Part shown: in pieces, positions 1 through 9,093 of the stretch
Numbering within the stretch: the first letter of the stretch is position 1
Layout of the letters: the number at the start of each line of letters is the position of its first letter
DNA from: SAR324 cluster bacterium
Lineage (GTDB): Bacteria > SAR324 > NAC60-12
Reading direction: 5' to 3'
Assembly (NCBI GenBank): GCA_028281495.1
Contig: JANQJU010000051.1
Coordinates: 124,001-188,000, forward strand
Length of the DNA stretch: 64,000 nt
Position numbers and translations under genes: made by a program
Notes under the pieces: generated by a model
The model's input: only the letters and a program-made list of their open reading frames with translations
Told to the model about the DNA's origin: nothing
The model's database searches: none

Positions 1-2
1 GT

Positions 3-1925
3 AGCAGTCTTACAAAACTGGAAGGTGGAATTTTATTAGGATTGCTCTCCGTGGTTTCGTTTCTGTTGTTTGGAGAAGATAATCCTCAGGCCCGCTCCTT
101 CAATATTCTCTATTATCTCCCGATTCCGCTACTCTTCTGGGCTGCTCTGCGATTTGGACAATTTGGAACCGCCCTGTCTTCCTGTCTCGTTTCGCTTCTC
201 GCCATTATCTTTGCTATCAATGGCAGGGGGGTGTTTACCCTCTTAACCCCTGAGGAAAACGTTCAAGCACTGCAAGTGTTTGTTACGATCATTGTGGTCA
301 GTTTGTTATTCTTTTCCGCCTTATTGCGCGAAAGAGAGGCCGTTCAAAACGAGCTGTTGCGCGCCCATAATCAATTGGATCAAAAAGTCAAAGAACGCAC
401 CAACGAGTTGGAAACCGTCAACGTGCGATTGCAACAGGAGATTCAAGAGCGGGAATACGCCCAACAAGAATTGAACCAGCAAAAGGAATTGCTTCAAACC
501 ATTTTCGACCACATTCCTGTCATGGTGGGAATTTTCGATCAAACGGGTCGGGTCATTCTAGCGAACAAGCGAATGGAAAGCCGCTTGGGATGGTCTCAAG
601 AAGAATTAAAAACCCTCAACCTGATTGAATCCTGCTACCCTGATCCAAACTATCGAAAAAAGGTGCTTCATCATATGCTTTATGGGGTTTCCACCTGGAA
701 AGATTTCAAAACCACTACTCGTCTTGGAAAAGTGATTGATACCACCTGGGCCAATGTGAAACTTGCCGATGGCATTTCCATTGGCATTGGACAAGATATT
801 ACGGAACGCAAACAGCTTGAAGAACAGCTCCGCCAATCTCAGAAAATGGAAGCGTTGGGAACGTTAGCCGGAGGCATTGCTCATGACTTTAACAATATCT
901 TAGCAGCCATCTTGGCCAATGCCGAAATCGGTTGGATGGATTTCCCACAGAATCAGAAAGCACAACGTTATTTTGAAGCCATCACGAAATCCGCAGAACG
1001 GGCGTCTGAGCTGGTGAAACAGATTTTAGTTTTTAGCCGCATGGACCCCCTCACTTTCAGGCCAATCAATCTGGCCAGCGTGGTTCAGGATACGGTGAAA
1101 ATGTTACGAGCCACGATCCCACACCATATAGAAATCACCCTAGATTTGTCGGAGCACTGTCCCAATATCCTTGCTGACGCCACTCAGATGCATCAGGTCC
1201 TTCTCAATCTGTGTAGTAATTCCTATCACGCAATGGAAGAAAACGGTGGCCGCTTGGAGATCGCTCTAGAAGCAGCCCGAGGAGGCACTTATTTAAAACT
1301 GACCATCCAAGATACCGGACACGGTATGGATGCCGAAGCACAACGGCGGGTTTTTGATCCGTTTTTCACCACAAAGGAAGTGGGCAAAGGTACGGGTTTA
1401 GGGTTATCGGTGGTGCATGGCATTGTAGAAAAGCACCGTGGAGAAATCACGATCGATAGTCAAATGGGTCAAGGCACGACCGTCTCTATCTGGTTCCCAA
1501 CCACCCAAGCCAAGGCCAGCACCACACCTCCCAAACAGTCTGTTCTGAAGAAGGGTTCCGCGCATATTCTCATTGTGGAAGACGAGCCGCTAATCGCGGA
1601 TTCTTATCGGAAGATTTTAGAAAGGCAGGGTTACCTGACCACGGTTTGTCGCAATGGTGTTGAAGCTTTAGCGGAGTTTGAAAAGAATCCCAACCACATC
1701 GATTTAGTCTTAACCGATCAAGCCATGCCTCAGATGACGGGCAAACAATTGGCTTTCAAACTACTTGCAATCCGTCCTAACCTTCCCATTTTACTTTCCA
1801 CCGGTTACAGCGACATCATTACTAAAGAAGAAGCACAAACCATGGGGATTCGCCGCTATCTAGCAAAACCTATTCGGTTGCGAACCCTCCTCGAAGTGAT
1901 TGCTGATTGTTTGAAATCCACCTGA
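3..1925 (+). CDS. Hybrid sensor histidine kinase, 5' end outside the window
   Basis: Membrane-bound sensor kinase. The reading frame is open from base 3, so the TTG at base 42 is not a convincing start and the gene begins upstream. In order: hydrophobic segments whose LPIPLLFWAALRFG stretch resembles the end of a MASE1 sensor domain; a coiled coil; a PAS domain (about bases 490-810); HisKA of the HDFNN type with its phospho-acceptor His codon at 882-884; HATPase_c with DTGHGMD and GKGTGLGLSVV; and a receiver domain from about 1560, with phospho-acceptor Asp at 1716-1718 (LTDQAMP) and a conserved Lys in LAKP. The visible part has no DNA-binding output. By family precedent phosphate would pass from His to the fused Asp and on to a separate phosphotransfer protein or regulator. 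Ligand unknown. Kinase identity is very sure; the MASE1 label is likely. Confidence 0.93.
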   Translation, partial: SSLTKLEGGILLGLLSVVSFLLFGEDNPQARSFNILYYLPIPLLFWAALRFGQFGTALSSCLVSLLAIIFAINGRGVFTLLTPEENVQALQVFVTIIVVSLLFFSALLREREAVQNELLRAHNQLDQKVKERTNELETVNVRLQQEIQEREYAQQELNQQKELLQTIFDHIPVMVGIFDQTGRVILANKRMESRLGWSQEELKTLNLIESCYPDPNYRKKVLHHMLYGVSTWKDFKTTTRLGKVIDTTWANVKLADGISIGIGQDITERKQLEEQLRQSQKMEALGTLAGGIAHDFNNILAAILANAEIGWMDFPQNQKAQRYFEAITKSAERASELVKQILVFSRMDPLTFRPINLASVVQDTVKMLRATIPHHIEITLDLSEHCPNILADATQMHQVLLNLCSNSYHAMEENGGRLEIALEAARGGTYLKLTIQDTGHGMDAEAQRRVFDPFFTTKEVGKGTGLGLSVVHGIVEKHRGEITIDSQMGQGTTVSIWFPTTQAKASTTPPKQSVLKKGSAHILIVEDEPLIADSYRKILERQGYLTTVCRNGVEALAEFEKNPNHIDLVLTDQAMPQMTGKQLAFKLLAIRPNLPILLSTGYSDIITKEEAQTMGIRRYLAKPIRLRTLLEVIADCLKST

Positions 1926-1965
1926 CGCTTCTCTGTTCCGGATCCATCTTCTTCAATACCAACGG

Positions 1966-2060
1966 TTCATCGTGGTGCAAGGCCAAGGACTCCGCACAGT
2001 GATTCATCTAAGTGCAGGGCCAAGGTCTCCGCACAGTGATTCATCGTGATGCAAGGCATC
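1966..2060. repeat. 37-bp tandem repeat, about 2.5 copies
   Basis: Two 37-bp units (1966-2002, 2003-2039) and a partial third (2040-2060) share TTCATC...GCAAGGCCAAGG..TCCGCACAGTGA with a few substitutions. They fill the gap between the convergent kinase and DUF4157 genes and run up to the latter's stop codon. The repeats contain no start codon and ribosome-binding site pair. They look like a slippage duplication, not coding sequence. No clear terminator is visible in this gap. Confidence 0.85.
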
Positions 2061-3879
2061 AAATCCCCGGAATGGATTTGAAATGTCCGGCCCACCCTGG
2101 CTCGAAGGAAAACACTTTCTCAGACCGAGCGTTTCCATATTCTTTCTGAAGCCACTGCACAATGGAACCAGTCTTGAATTCCGAAACGATACTTCCTCCC
2201 GGAAACTGTTGCTGAATCCCACCCACGGTATCGATGCGCTGTTGCTGTTTTGAGAACCAATCGATTATCTGTCCTTCTGAACGCCCTTTGAGGAGCACCA
2301 GGGCCATCCTACCTCTGGCATTGAAAGGCAGCGCATGCCCAGCATGGAGGTAAGCTTGGAGATGGGTCCAATCTGGTTTGGGAGGCAGTTGAAGTCCTGG
2401 AAAGAAAATCGGTGACCACTTTACGAGAGCATCTCGAATACGTTTCTCTTCCCACAGTTTTTTGATACGTGCCTCTGAATCTTCAACCTCCGAGTACCCC
2501 ACTCTTCCGAAATATTGATACCAATCCGGTGCATTTACAGCCGGAGCAATTGCCGAGGAACCAAAAAAGCTTTGCACGGCTTTTAGGTAATTTTCATTTT
2601 GCCCCAAGCTGCATCCGCGAATCTCGATCACACTATTCGTGTCAAAACGGTCCTGAACTTTGCTCTGATTGTCTTCAAGACTTCGCTCACTAAAGGCTGC
2701 ATGGGTGGCTCGTGCCCGCTTGAGCACTTTCGCCAAATTATCACTATTACCGACAAGAGGATCCCAGCGGAAACCGATCTGACCAAAGAGCGATTCCAAC
2801 TCCGTTAAGTCGGCTCTCGCAAAGGCAGGTTGGGTCGCTGCTTCACCACCGGCTGTTGCATCGGCCCCTCCTCCAGTGGGTACCGGGACTTGTAAAGCTC
2901 TCGCTGCAGAGCGTGCTGCTGACAAATGTTGCTCCACTGCTGGCAATAGCAGTTGCCGGTCCGGCGTGCTGATTCCTGGTATATCTTGAACACGTTTTCT
3001 GGTCGCGAGCCATTTGAAAAAGGATTTCAACTCTGCGGAATCAATCCCTTCGTTTTTGATACCCAAACGAGCGGATAGCTCCGATCGGTCCCGAACAAAC
3101 ACTTTTCGAAATCCAGCCAGCGCATTAGCATTCACATATTGTAGGTGCGGTTCCACCGCAGCAGCTACGGCTTCATCTTCATCAAGGGCCGTCAATTCTC
3201 CTTCCAGGACTAGGTTTCCTCCACCTTGGGCAAACTCCATAAACAATCCGCTTGCGGAAGCATGCGAGACAATTCGAATGCGCTTGAGAGGAGTATCTCC
3301 TTGCGCCAGATCTTTCGCAATGGCTTCGATAGACCCCACTTGAATGGGATTGTATCCCCACTTCTGATGATATTCCAACGCATCTTGTACATAAGGATCA
3401 GGACCATTTTGTACGAGTCCCTGAGTCGAAGTGTAGGTCTTGTCCGGATCCACACCATGCAGCGGCATATTGGCTGGCGCTGCTTGCTGCACACGAACCC
3501 GTTCACCTCGTGCAATTTGAGGTCCTAAAGTATGAGCTTCAGCCTCTAGCGTCGTCCGGGATGCAGTCGATTCACGTCCTTTTCCGAGACGTTGCTGAGC
3601 CAGGTGCACGATTTCATGCCCCATCAGCGTGGGAGAAAACGCTCCCTTGATGTTCGTCTGCCCATTCTGAGTCACCCCGTGGGCAGGAGGCAAAGAGCCT
3701 TCAGAGGTGGGATAGCCAGACTGGATGATCCTTTGTACTTCAGCCATACCTTTCGAAGGTTGCTGGTGAATGAGAGACAGCGTTTCCGGTGGGGAATTCA
3801 GATTGGTTTGCGTGCTTCCGGTCAAGCGGCGAGAGCGATTCTTCGGTGAAGGACTCCTTTTATGTATCCAGGTACGCAT
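2059..3879 (-). CDS. DUF4157-like putative zinc metallopeptidase with a possible caspase-like His/Cys region
   Basis: The 606-residue start used here (MRTW) has AGGAGA seven bases upstream; a TTG 21 bases earlier lacks this. Residues 60-125 resemble DUF4157, the domain common in proteins linked to extracellular contractile injection systems. The zinc motif HEIVH is at 88-92 and is followed by a LEAEA stretch typical of the family's third ligand. The N-terminal half of the domain is shorter than usual. Further on, IRIVSHAS (His about 206) and VIEIRGCSLG (Cys about 423) recall the His and Cys strands of DUF4347/caspase-like proteins, separated by a long insertion with a Gly/Ala/Thr-rich linker near 335-350. 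There is no signal peptide. No injection-system genes lie nearby, so secretion route and target are unknown. The DUF4157 assignment is fairly sure; the His/Cys idea is inference. Confidence 0.72.
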   Translation of the reverse strand: MRTWIHKRSPSPKNRSRRLTGSTQTNLNSPPETLSLIHQQPSKGMAEVQRIIQSGYPTSEGSLPPAHGVTQNGQTNIKGAFSPTLMGHEIVHLAQQRLGKGRESTASRTTLEAEAHTLGPQIARGERVRVQQAAPANMPLHGVDPDKTYTSTQGLVQNGPDPYVQDALEYHQKWGYNPIQVGSIEAIAKDLAQGDTPLKRIRIVSHASASGLFMEFAQGGGNLVLEGELTALDEDEAVAAAVEPHLQYVNANALAGFRKVFVRDRSELSARLGIKNEGIDSAELKSFFKWLATRKRVQDIPGISTPDRQLLLPAVEQHLSAARSAARALQVPVPTGGGADATAGGEAATQPAFARADLTELESLFGQIGFRWDPLVGNSDNLAKVLKRARATHAAFSERSLEDNQSKVQDRFDTNSVIEIRGCSLGQNENYLKAVQSFFGSSAIAPAVNAPDWYQYFGRVGYSEVEDSEARIKKLWEEKRIRDALVKWSPIFFPGLQLPPKPDWTHLQAYLHAGHALPFNARGRMALVLLKGRSEGQIIDWFSKQQQRIDTVGGIQQQFPGGSIVSEFKTGSIVQWLQKEYGNARSEKVFSFEPGWAGHFKSIPGI

Positions 3880-3969
3880 CACAGTTTCTCCTAATTTCAA
3901 GTTGAGAGATTGCCGCCCCCGGACCGAGCGACTGGCGATCGCAGGCGATCCAGAAAGCGGCTGAGGAGA

Positions 3970-6087
3970 TCAAACATCCAGTTCTACATCCGTTTTAGCA
4001 TGTCCGACACAAGTAAGCACATAACCATTGGCTTTATCTTCGGGATCGAGTCCGGCTTCGTTTTCCATCTCCACCTTGCCCGAGAGGCATTTCGTTTTAC
4101 ACGTTCCACAGAATCCAGCCCGACAACTGGACGGAATCGGGACTTTATTCGCTTCTGCAATTTCGAGCAACGGTTGGCCTTTCGGAATCGGCACGGTCAC
4201 GTCCGATTGAGCAAACTTCACACTCAGCCCGCTCAGCTCCGCGTTTTCATCCAGTTTGGGAGCCTTGGGTGCTCCTCCAAAACTTTCTTGATGAATATTC
4301 TCAGCGGGCACCCCTAAATCCAAGAGCATGGTTTCAGCCCCCTTCATGAAGGGAGCGGGACCGCAAATGAAATACGTTTTTTCCAATGGCTTTTCGACAT
4401 GACGTTGAAGCATGTCCGCATTCAGCCGGCCAGTTTCGCCGTTCCAAGAATCCGTGGGTTTGGTGAGCGAAGTCACCAGCTTGAAGTGGGGCAGACGTTT
4501 GCCAATCCCTTCAAACTCATGCGCAAATGGGATGTCCTTTTCGGTGCGGACCGTGTTGAACAAGGTCACATGCGTGGCTAAACACTTATCGTCAATATAA
4601 TTGAGCATGCTCTTTAAAGGCGTGATGCCACTGCCTGCGCCGAGCAGAACGATATCTTTATCCTTATTTTCATTAAACACAAACCTGCCTGAAGGCCCTT
4701 TGGCTTCGACAGTCATCCCTGGCTGTGCTTTGTCGTGGAGAAAATGCGACACCCATCCATCGGGCTTGCGTTTCACCGTGATGGTCAAATGTCCCACTTG
4801 GGTCGGAGCCGAAGAAATCGAATACGAACGTGGAACGGTTTCCCCATCAATGATCCATTGAAATGTGAGGAATTGTCCGGGTTGAAAACTGAACGGATGC
4901 CCTTCTTGCACCACAAACCAGAAGGTTTTCATATCTGGGGTCACCTGTTCGATGCGGGAGAGCACCAGAATCATGGCATGACGAGACGCACTCATCGGAA
5001 TTTTGGGTGGGGCCTCCACAATGGGGGGCAGATCCTCTTCTTCCTCTTTCTTGCTCCGTGTGATGCGATGCTGCAAAAAGTACAAAATGACACCAAACAG
5101 AATCAATCCGACCCCGATCAGAATCCAGGTTTGCGAACCCAATGTAGGAATCGGCAGTTTGTCTTCCCAAGCCGAAGGAGCTTCCTGGGGCGTTTCGTCT
5201 TTAGGAGCCGCAAGTTCTCCTCCCGGCACCAAGGCGGTGGTTAAAAAGTGTAGAATCTGCTCTTTCTCCCCCGGTTTGAAATAGCCTGCGGGGGCACGTC
5301 CGAACATCCGGTCCACGATGGCTTCCCACAACACTTTGGGACGAGGGATGCCATAGATCCGGTCGAGGTCATGGCATAGACCACACCGTTCGTTGACCAA
5401 CGCACGTCCAACCGAAACCATGCCTTCCGAGGTGCTGGTATCAACGGACAAGGTGTCAACTAAATAAGCTAAGATGTCTTTGGCTTCCTGATTGGTAATT
5501 CCCGAACCAGGTAAGTTCCGCATGCGATTGACAATGTCTTTCCATCCGGCGGAATCGGTTTGGGTGTTCAATACCCGTTCCAAGGTATGACACTTGGCAC
5601 AACGCTGTTCCATGAGGTTTTGGGTCGCAGCCACATCAATGGTTTCCATCCCCATTCCAATGTCTTCCAACGACACTTCCTCAATAGTCACAGTACGAAT
5701 GAAATAGGGCAGCGTGGTCATGGAAATCAACACAAATACCGAAGACACCACAATGATCCCAATAGCCGGTAAATAATTGTAATAGGCTTTGTAATAACGA
5801 GCGATGATGATCTTAACTACTAACAAAGGTGCCAAGCTCAGTCCCAAGACCATATGGAACATAGCACGAGCGGGCAACTCTCCTGGATAATCTTTGAGTT
5901 TCAACAGCATGAAATACATCATGACCAAGTATAAGATCACAAAAGCATAACCGTTGATTCGATGTAATTGAATGAACCGTAAACTGTGGGTTCGTCGAAG
6001 ACTGATTTGGAATCCCATCCACGTGTTGAGGATGGCCATGAACAAAAACAAGAGTCCCAATAGGGAACTGAGCGTCGTCGTCAACAT
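3970..6087 (-). CDS. Membrane cytochrome b/diheme c fused to NAD(P)H:flavin ferredoxin-reductase
   Basis: A 705-residue redox fusion. Residues 1-130 form about four membrane helices with His42 and His78 as possible b-heme ligands. CAKCH (163-167) and CGLCH (235-239) are two c-type heme sites. A fifth helix spans about 319-338. A ferredoxin-NADP reductase module follows, with FAD motif RSYS (420-423), NAD(P) motif GAGSGITP and CGPAPF. The C-terminus is a plant-type [2Fe-2S] domain with CRAGFCGTC and a later LTCVG cysteine. If the hemes are periplasmic, as c-type hemes must be, helix five puts the flavin/iron-sulfur part in the cytoplasm, so the protein could move electrons from NAD(P)H across the membrane. 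ATG start with GGAGAGAGGA upstream. Partner and physiological acceptor are unknown. Cofactor sites are seen directly; the electron path is inference. Confidence 0.88.
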   Translation of the reverse strand: MLTTTLSSLLGLLFLFMAILNTWMGFQISLRRTHSLRFIQLHRINGYAFVILYLVMMYFMLLKLKDYPGELPARAMFHMVLGLSLAPLLVVKIIIARYYKAYYNYLPAIGIIVVSSVFVLISMTTLPYFIRTVTIEEVSLEDIGMGMETIDVAATQNLMEQRCAKCHTLERVLNTQTDSAGWKDIVNRMRNLPGSGITNQEAKDILAYLVDTLSVDTSTSEGMVSVGRALVNERCGLCHDLDRIYGIPRPKVLWEAIVDRMFGRAPAGYFKPGEKEQILHFLTTALVPGGELAAPKDETPQEAPSAWEDKLPIPTLGSQTWILIGVGLILFGVILYFLQHRITRSKKEEEEDLPPIVEAPPKIPMSASRHAMILVLSRIEQVTPDMKTFWFVVQEGHPFSFQPGQFLTFQWIIDGETVPRSYSISSAPTQVGHLTITVKRKPDGWVSHFLHDKAQPGMTVEAKGPSGRFVFNENKDKDIVLLGAGSGITPLKSMLNYIDDKCLATHVTLFNTVRTEKDIPFAHEFEGIGKRLPHFKLVTSLTKPTDSWNGETGRLNADMLQRHVEKPLEKTYFICGPAPFMKGAETMLLDLGVPAENIHQESFGGAPKAPKLDENAELSGLSVKFAQSDVTVPIPKGQPLLEIAEANKVPIPSSCRAGFCGTCKTKCLSGKVEMENEAGLDPEDKANGYVLTCVGHAKTDVELDV

Positions 6088-6253
6088 AAGTCCTCTCTCC
6101 GTAATTTATGGTATTAAGAACACACCCTCTCCCATGAAAAGAACGCTCATGGGCAGGGCTTTCAAGATTCAACCTGGGATATACAATCCCACTTCCCCCT
6201 CTGTTGGGTTTGCCATCCAAGGCGGATCTTACAAGAAAACCCTACTGGATGAA

Positions 6254-6283
6254 ATTATAGAGGCCTGTTCCTAAACTGCACAA
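6254..6283 (-). promoter_or_regulatory. Candidate promoter for the cytochrome-reductase gene
   Basis: On the minus strand a perfect TATAAT (6254-6259) lies 18 bases after TTGTGC (6278-6283). Transcription would start near 6247 and leave a leader of about 160 bases. The -10 is strong and the -35 only partial. The remaining part of the 246-base gap shows no gene. Confidence 0.4.
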
Positions 6284-6333
6284 AGAGGGGGCTTTTTTGG
6301 AGAGAAATTCAAAGGGAAATGCGTATGAATTGC

Positions 6334-7500
6334 TTATCGAGAGGCAGGCATTGTCGACAAACTCTGCTTCATGCGATCTAACGCGAGTTCGAGGTTGTCA
6401 TAGCTATTACTGTAGGCGAGGCGGATGTGCTGCTTATTCCACGGGACGACCGCAAGGTGCGCCTGTTCGAGCAAGTAGTCTGTCAATTCATAGGCATCGT
6501 TCGCCACCCCAGAAACATCGACATACACATACATGGCACCTTGAGGGCGTGGAAAGGTCAGCCCAGGAATTTGTTGAAGTTTGTCAATCACAAGCATGCG
6601 GCGTCGATCCAGTTCCTCCACCATAGCATGAACACTTTGTTGAGAGCCTTCTAGCGCAACCACTCCTGCCCACTGAGCAATCGAATTGGAACACACCACC
6701 GAATATTGATGGATCCGAACAAGGGCCTGCACGAGCGCCGCATCCGCAGCAATATATCCCAAACGCCAACCGGTCATGGCGTGGCTCTTCGAAAAACCAT
6801 TCAGCGTGATCGTTCGAGAACGCATCCCCGGAAATCGAGCAATACAGATATGTTCTCGATCTTCATAAATCAGTTTTTCGTAGATTTCATCAGCCATCAC
6901 CAGCAAATCATGATCGATGGCAAATTCTGCCATGCCTTTTAACGTGGCCTCACTCAGCACCACACCGGTTGGATTTCCCGGAGTGACTACAACCAACATC
7001 CGGGTTTTTGAGTTCAGGCGTGCTTCCAAATCAGCCCGAACGGGTTGGTATTCATTGCTTGCATGAACCGGAACCGCCACCGGAACTGCTCCTGCCATTC
7101 GCGCAGCCATCAGGTAGGCCGGAAACAAGGGTTCTGGAACCAACACTTCATCCCCTGGATTGAGCAAGGCCATCATGGTGGCCAAAATCCCTTCCGAGAC
7201 ACCTGCGGTGACAATAATTTCGGTTTGAGGATCAAACTCCAATTGATTGTCACGCTTTAGCTTATTCGCAATCGCTTCACGTAATGGGGGGATTCCATAA
7301 TTGGACGTGTAATACACCTGCCCCTCATCCAAAGCTCGGTGTGCCGCCGTCTTGATGTACTCTGGAGTATCGAAATCAGGGCAACCAATCTCTAGATGAA
7401 TGATCGGCGTTCCCGCTTGCTCCATGCGCTTCACCCGCTCCAAGATGGCCCGAATACCGGAAAAAGGAATTGAATTCATTCGTTCTGCGATTTGCGTCAT
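6334..7500 (-). CDS. Class I PLP aminotransferase (aspartate/alanine aminotransferase-like)
   Basis: A 388-residue cytosolic fold-type I aminotransferase. The PLP lysine lies in NGFSKSHAMTGWRLGY; the family's VVTPGNPTG loop and the MADEIYEKLIY aspartate region are present, and EIGCPDFDTP resembles the usual N-terminal substrate loop. Length is normal. ATG start with GAAAGG upstream. It would swap an amino group between an amino acid and a 2-oxo acid; sequence alone does not decide among aspartate, alanine or aromatic substrates. It sits alone between the TlpA-like gene (124-base gap) and the cytochrome fusion (246-base gap), so no pathway is implied by context. Confidence 0.9.
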   Translation of the reverse strand: MTQIAERMNSIPFSGIRAILERVKRMEQAGTPIIHLEIGCPDFDTPEYIKTAAHRALDEGQVYYTSNYGIPPLREAIANKLKRDNQLEFDPQTEIIVTAGVSEGILATMMALLNPGDEVLVPEPLFPAYLMAARMAGAVPVAVPVHASNEYQPVRADLEARLNSKTRMLVVVTPGNPTGVVLSEATLKGMAEFAIDHDLLVMADEIYEKLIYEDREHICIARFPGMRSRTITLNGFSKSHAMTGWRLGYIAADAALVQALVRIHQYSVVCSNSIAQWAGVVALEGSQQSVHAMVEELDRRRMLVIDKLQQIPGLTFPRPQGAMYVYVDVSGVANDAYELTDYLLEQAHLAVVPWNKQHIRLAYSNSYDNLELALDRMKQSLSTMPASR

Positions 7501-7624
7501 GGTGCTTGCCTTTCTCGTTCACGTGTTCGCGGATTGCTTCAAAGTTCGACTCAAGAATCTGACTCTATACTGGAGCGTATCAACGAATCAAGTGACAGGG
7601 CGACAATAACCAACAGCGATTTCC

Positions 7625-8203
7625 TTAATCGGAAAGGAGGGATTTCTGAAAAAAATCAATCATGGCAGGATGAGTCCATTCGCGTGTTCCTATGGCACGA
7701 GCGATCACACGATGGTGAGCATCCAGTAGATAGGAAACCGGAAGTTGTTTGACTCCATAAGCATGACTCACCTGAGAGTCCGTATCCAAGACCACAGGCA
7801 ATGTCAGGGAATGCCGATCCAGAAACGGTTTCACTTGCTTTTCAGACTCCCCCATTGCAATCGCCAAGACCACCAACCCTTGCTTCTCAAAACGTTGATG
7901 CAAAGCTTCTAAATCCGGCATTTCCCGCACACAAGGGATGCACCAAGTCGCCCAAAAGTTGATTAAAACCATTTGTCCTGAATAGGCCTTCAAATCCGCA
8001 ACACTGCCATTCAAAGGCACTCCCGTGATGTCGCGGGCAGACAAGAGATTGCCTGCCGGTTCCAAAGACAGTTGCTTCATGAGTACTTTGGTTTCCACAC
8101 TCAACGAAGCTGATTGGGATAACGAAGCCGATTGGGATATTGTCAATTCCGTAAAGCACAGGATCCATATACAGCTTAGGACCACGCCCCTTCCGATTTT
8201 CAT
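7625..8203 (-). CDS. TlpA/ResA-type exported thioredoxin-fold protein
   Basis: About 192 residues. A Sec-type signal peptide (hydrophobic VVLSCIWILCF) precedes a thioredoxin fold with WCIPC, followed by REMPDLEALH, the usual TlpA/ResA arrangement. Such proteins reduce disulfides outside the cytoplasm, often for c-type cytochrome maturation; a diheme cytochrome is encoded two genes downstream, though a link is only suggested. I chose the ATG at 8203 with AAGGTG nine bases upstream. A GTG at 8215 would add four residues and is one base from the preceding stop. The gene follows the DJ-1-like gene almost without gap, so the two are probably co-transcribed. The region after the signal peptide carries SQSASL twice, from an 18-bp duplication. 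Confidence 0.88.
   Translation of the reverse strand: MKIGRGVVLSCIWILCFTELTISQSASLSQSASLSVETKVLMKQLSLEPAGNLLSARDITGVPLNGSVADLKAYSGQMVLINFWATWCIPCVREMPDLEALHQRFEKQGLVVLAIAMGESEKQVKPFLDRHSLTLPVVLDTDSQVSHAYGVKQLPVSYLLDAHHRVIARAIGTREWTHPAMIDFFQKSLLSD
8103..8138. repeat. 18-bp tandem duplication inside the TlpA-like gene
   Basis: Two 18-bp units (8103-8120, 8121-8138) differ at one base and encode SQSASL twice. They lie in the linker between signal peptide and folded domain, where length change is tolerable. Confidence 0.85.
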
Positions 8204-8216
8204 AAAACGTGTCACC

Positions 8217-9029
8217 TTACTTACCCAAGGCTTCGATCACGAGTTGTGCAGTGGCCTTCCCAGAATTTTGTTGTTGTCCAGTGATCAAATTCCCATCCCG
8301 AACCGCAAAGGATTCGAACGCTGCTTTTCGCACAAAATTCGCCCCTAATTTTTTGGCTTCATCTTCGATACGAAACGGCATCAGCTTTTGGCCAACCGCT
8401 TGATCTGCATAGTCTTCTTCCACATTACAAAAGCCGGTCATGGTCTTCCCTTTAATCAACGGTTCCCCATTCGATAACGTGGTGTGCAGCAAAAGTGCGG
8501 TACCATGACACAAGGCTGCGGCTACTTTTCCCGCTTCATAAAATTCAGTGAATAGCTTTTGAAGCCCTTTCTCTTTAGGAAACGTGAACATGGGAGACTG
8601 TCCGCCTACGATGACGATGCCATCGAAATCATTCACGGAAAATTGGCTCACTTTAGGCGTATCTTGGAGTAACGCCATGAAATCCGGCTTGTGGATGTAG
8701 CCCAGCGACAACACATCATGAGCCGAGTATCCACTTTTGTCACGAGGATCGCTGAAGGCGTCAAACTCCACTTTGCCACCTTGTGGACTCGCAATGGTGA
8801 CATCGTAGCCAACTTCCATAAACTCATGATAGGTATGTGTGAGTTCTGAAGCCCAAAACCCCACAGGCCATCCGGTGGTAGTGGCTTTGCTGGGATTGGC
8901 CACCACCATCAATACCTTTTTAGCAGAGGTCTTGGCCTGACTTTGGCTGGCATACACCATGCCGGTTAAGATACTGAGGGAAAAAATAAGTAGACTTAAG
9001 GTCATCCAACGGACGTTTCTTCGAATCAT
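8217..9029 (-). CDS. Exported DJ-1/PfpI-superfamily protein (Hsp31/glyoxalase III-like)
   Basis: About 270 residues after choosing ATG 9029, which has AGGAGG four bases upstream; a longer form from 9071 would mask the signal peptide. The N-terminus is a Sec signal ending near VYASQSQA. The mature part is a class I glutamine amidotransferase fold with nucleophile Cys in AALCHGT and a Glu/His-rich segment GFWASELTHTYHEF, the pattern of the Hsp31/HchA branch that acts as chaperone, deglycase or glyoxalase III. Export is less usual for this branch. The stop precedes the TlpA-like start by a few bases, suggesting a two-gene unit for periplasmic stress or thiol protection. A divergent LysR regulator is the likely controller. 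Activity is inferred from family only. Confidence 0.87.
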   Translation of the reverse strand: MIRRNVRWMTLSLLIFSLSILTGMVYASQSQAKTSAKKVLMVVANPSKATTTGWPVGFWASELTHTYHEFMEVGYDVTIASPQGGKVEFDAFSDPRDKSGYSAHDVLSLGYIHKPDFMALLQDTPKVSQFSVNDFDGIVIVGGQSPMFTFPKEKGLQKLFTEFYEAGKVAAALCHGTALLLHTTLSNGEPLIKGKTMTGFCNVEEDYADQAVGQKLMPFRIEDEAKKLGANFVRKAAFESFAVRDGNLITGQQQNSGKATAQLVIEALGK

Positions 9030-9093
9030 GGTTCCTCCTGAAATGAAAAACGATGGAATGGGGTTCAACATTTTTTATGCCGAAATCCCCTTG

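Noticed and set aside
1966..2060. CRISPR-like array (37-bp direct repeats; also 34 and 38 bp at 10823 and 61472)
   Set aside because: Units are head to tail without unique spacers and only two to three copies; no cas gene is near.
2059..3879. Part of an extracellular contractile injection system
   Set aside because: Only the DUF4157-like cargo-type protein is present; no sheath, tube, baseplate or ATPase genes are in the window.
3930..3942. GCGATCGC palindrome resembling the cyanobacterial HIP1 octamer
   Set aside because: A single copy was noticed, and HIP1 is meaningful only when abundant; the window shows no other cyanobacterial sign.
3910..4317. 135-codon plus-strand ORF
   Set aside because: Lies antisense to the iron-sulfur end of the cytochrome-reductase fusion and resembles no family.
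5972..6274. 100-codon plus-strand ORF extending into the 6088-6333 gap
   Set aside because: Mostly antisense to the membrane helices of the cytochrome fusion; no ribosome-binding site; the gap is better explained as leader and promoter.
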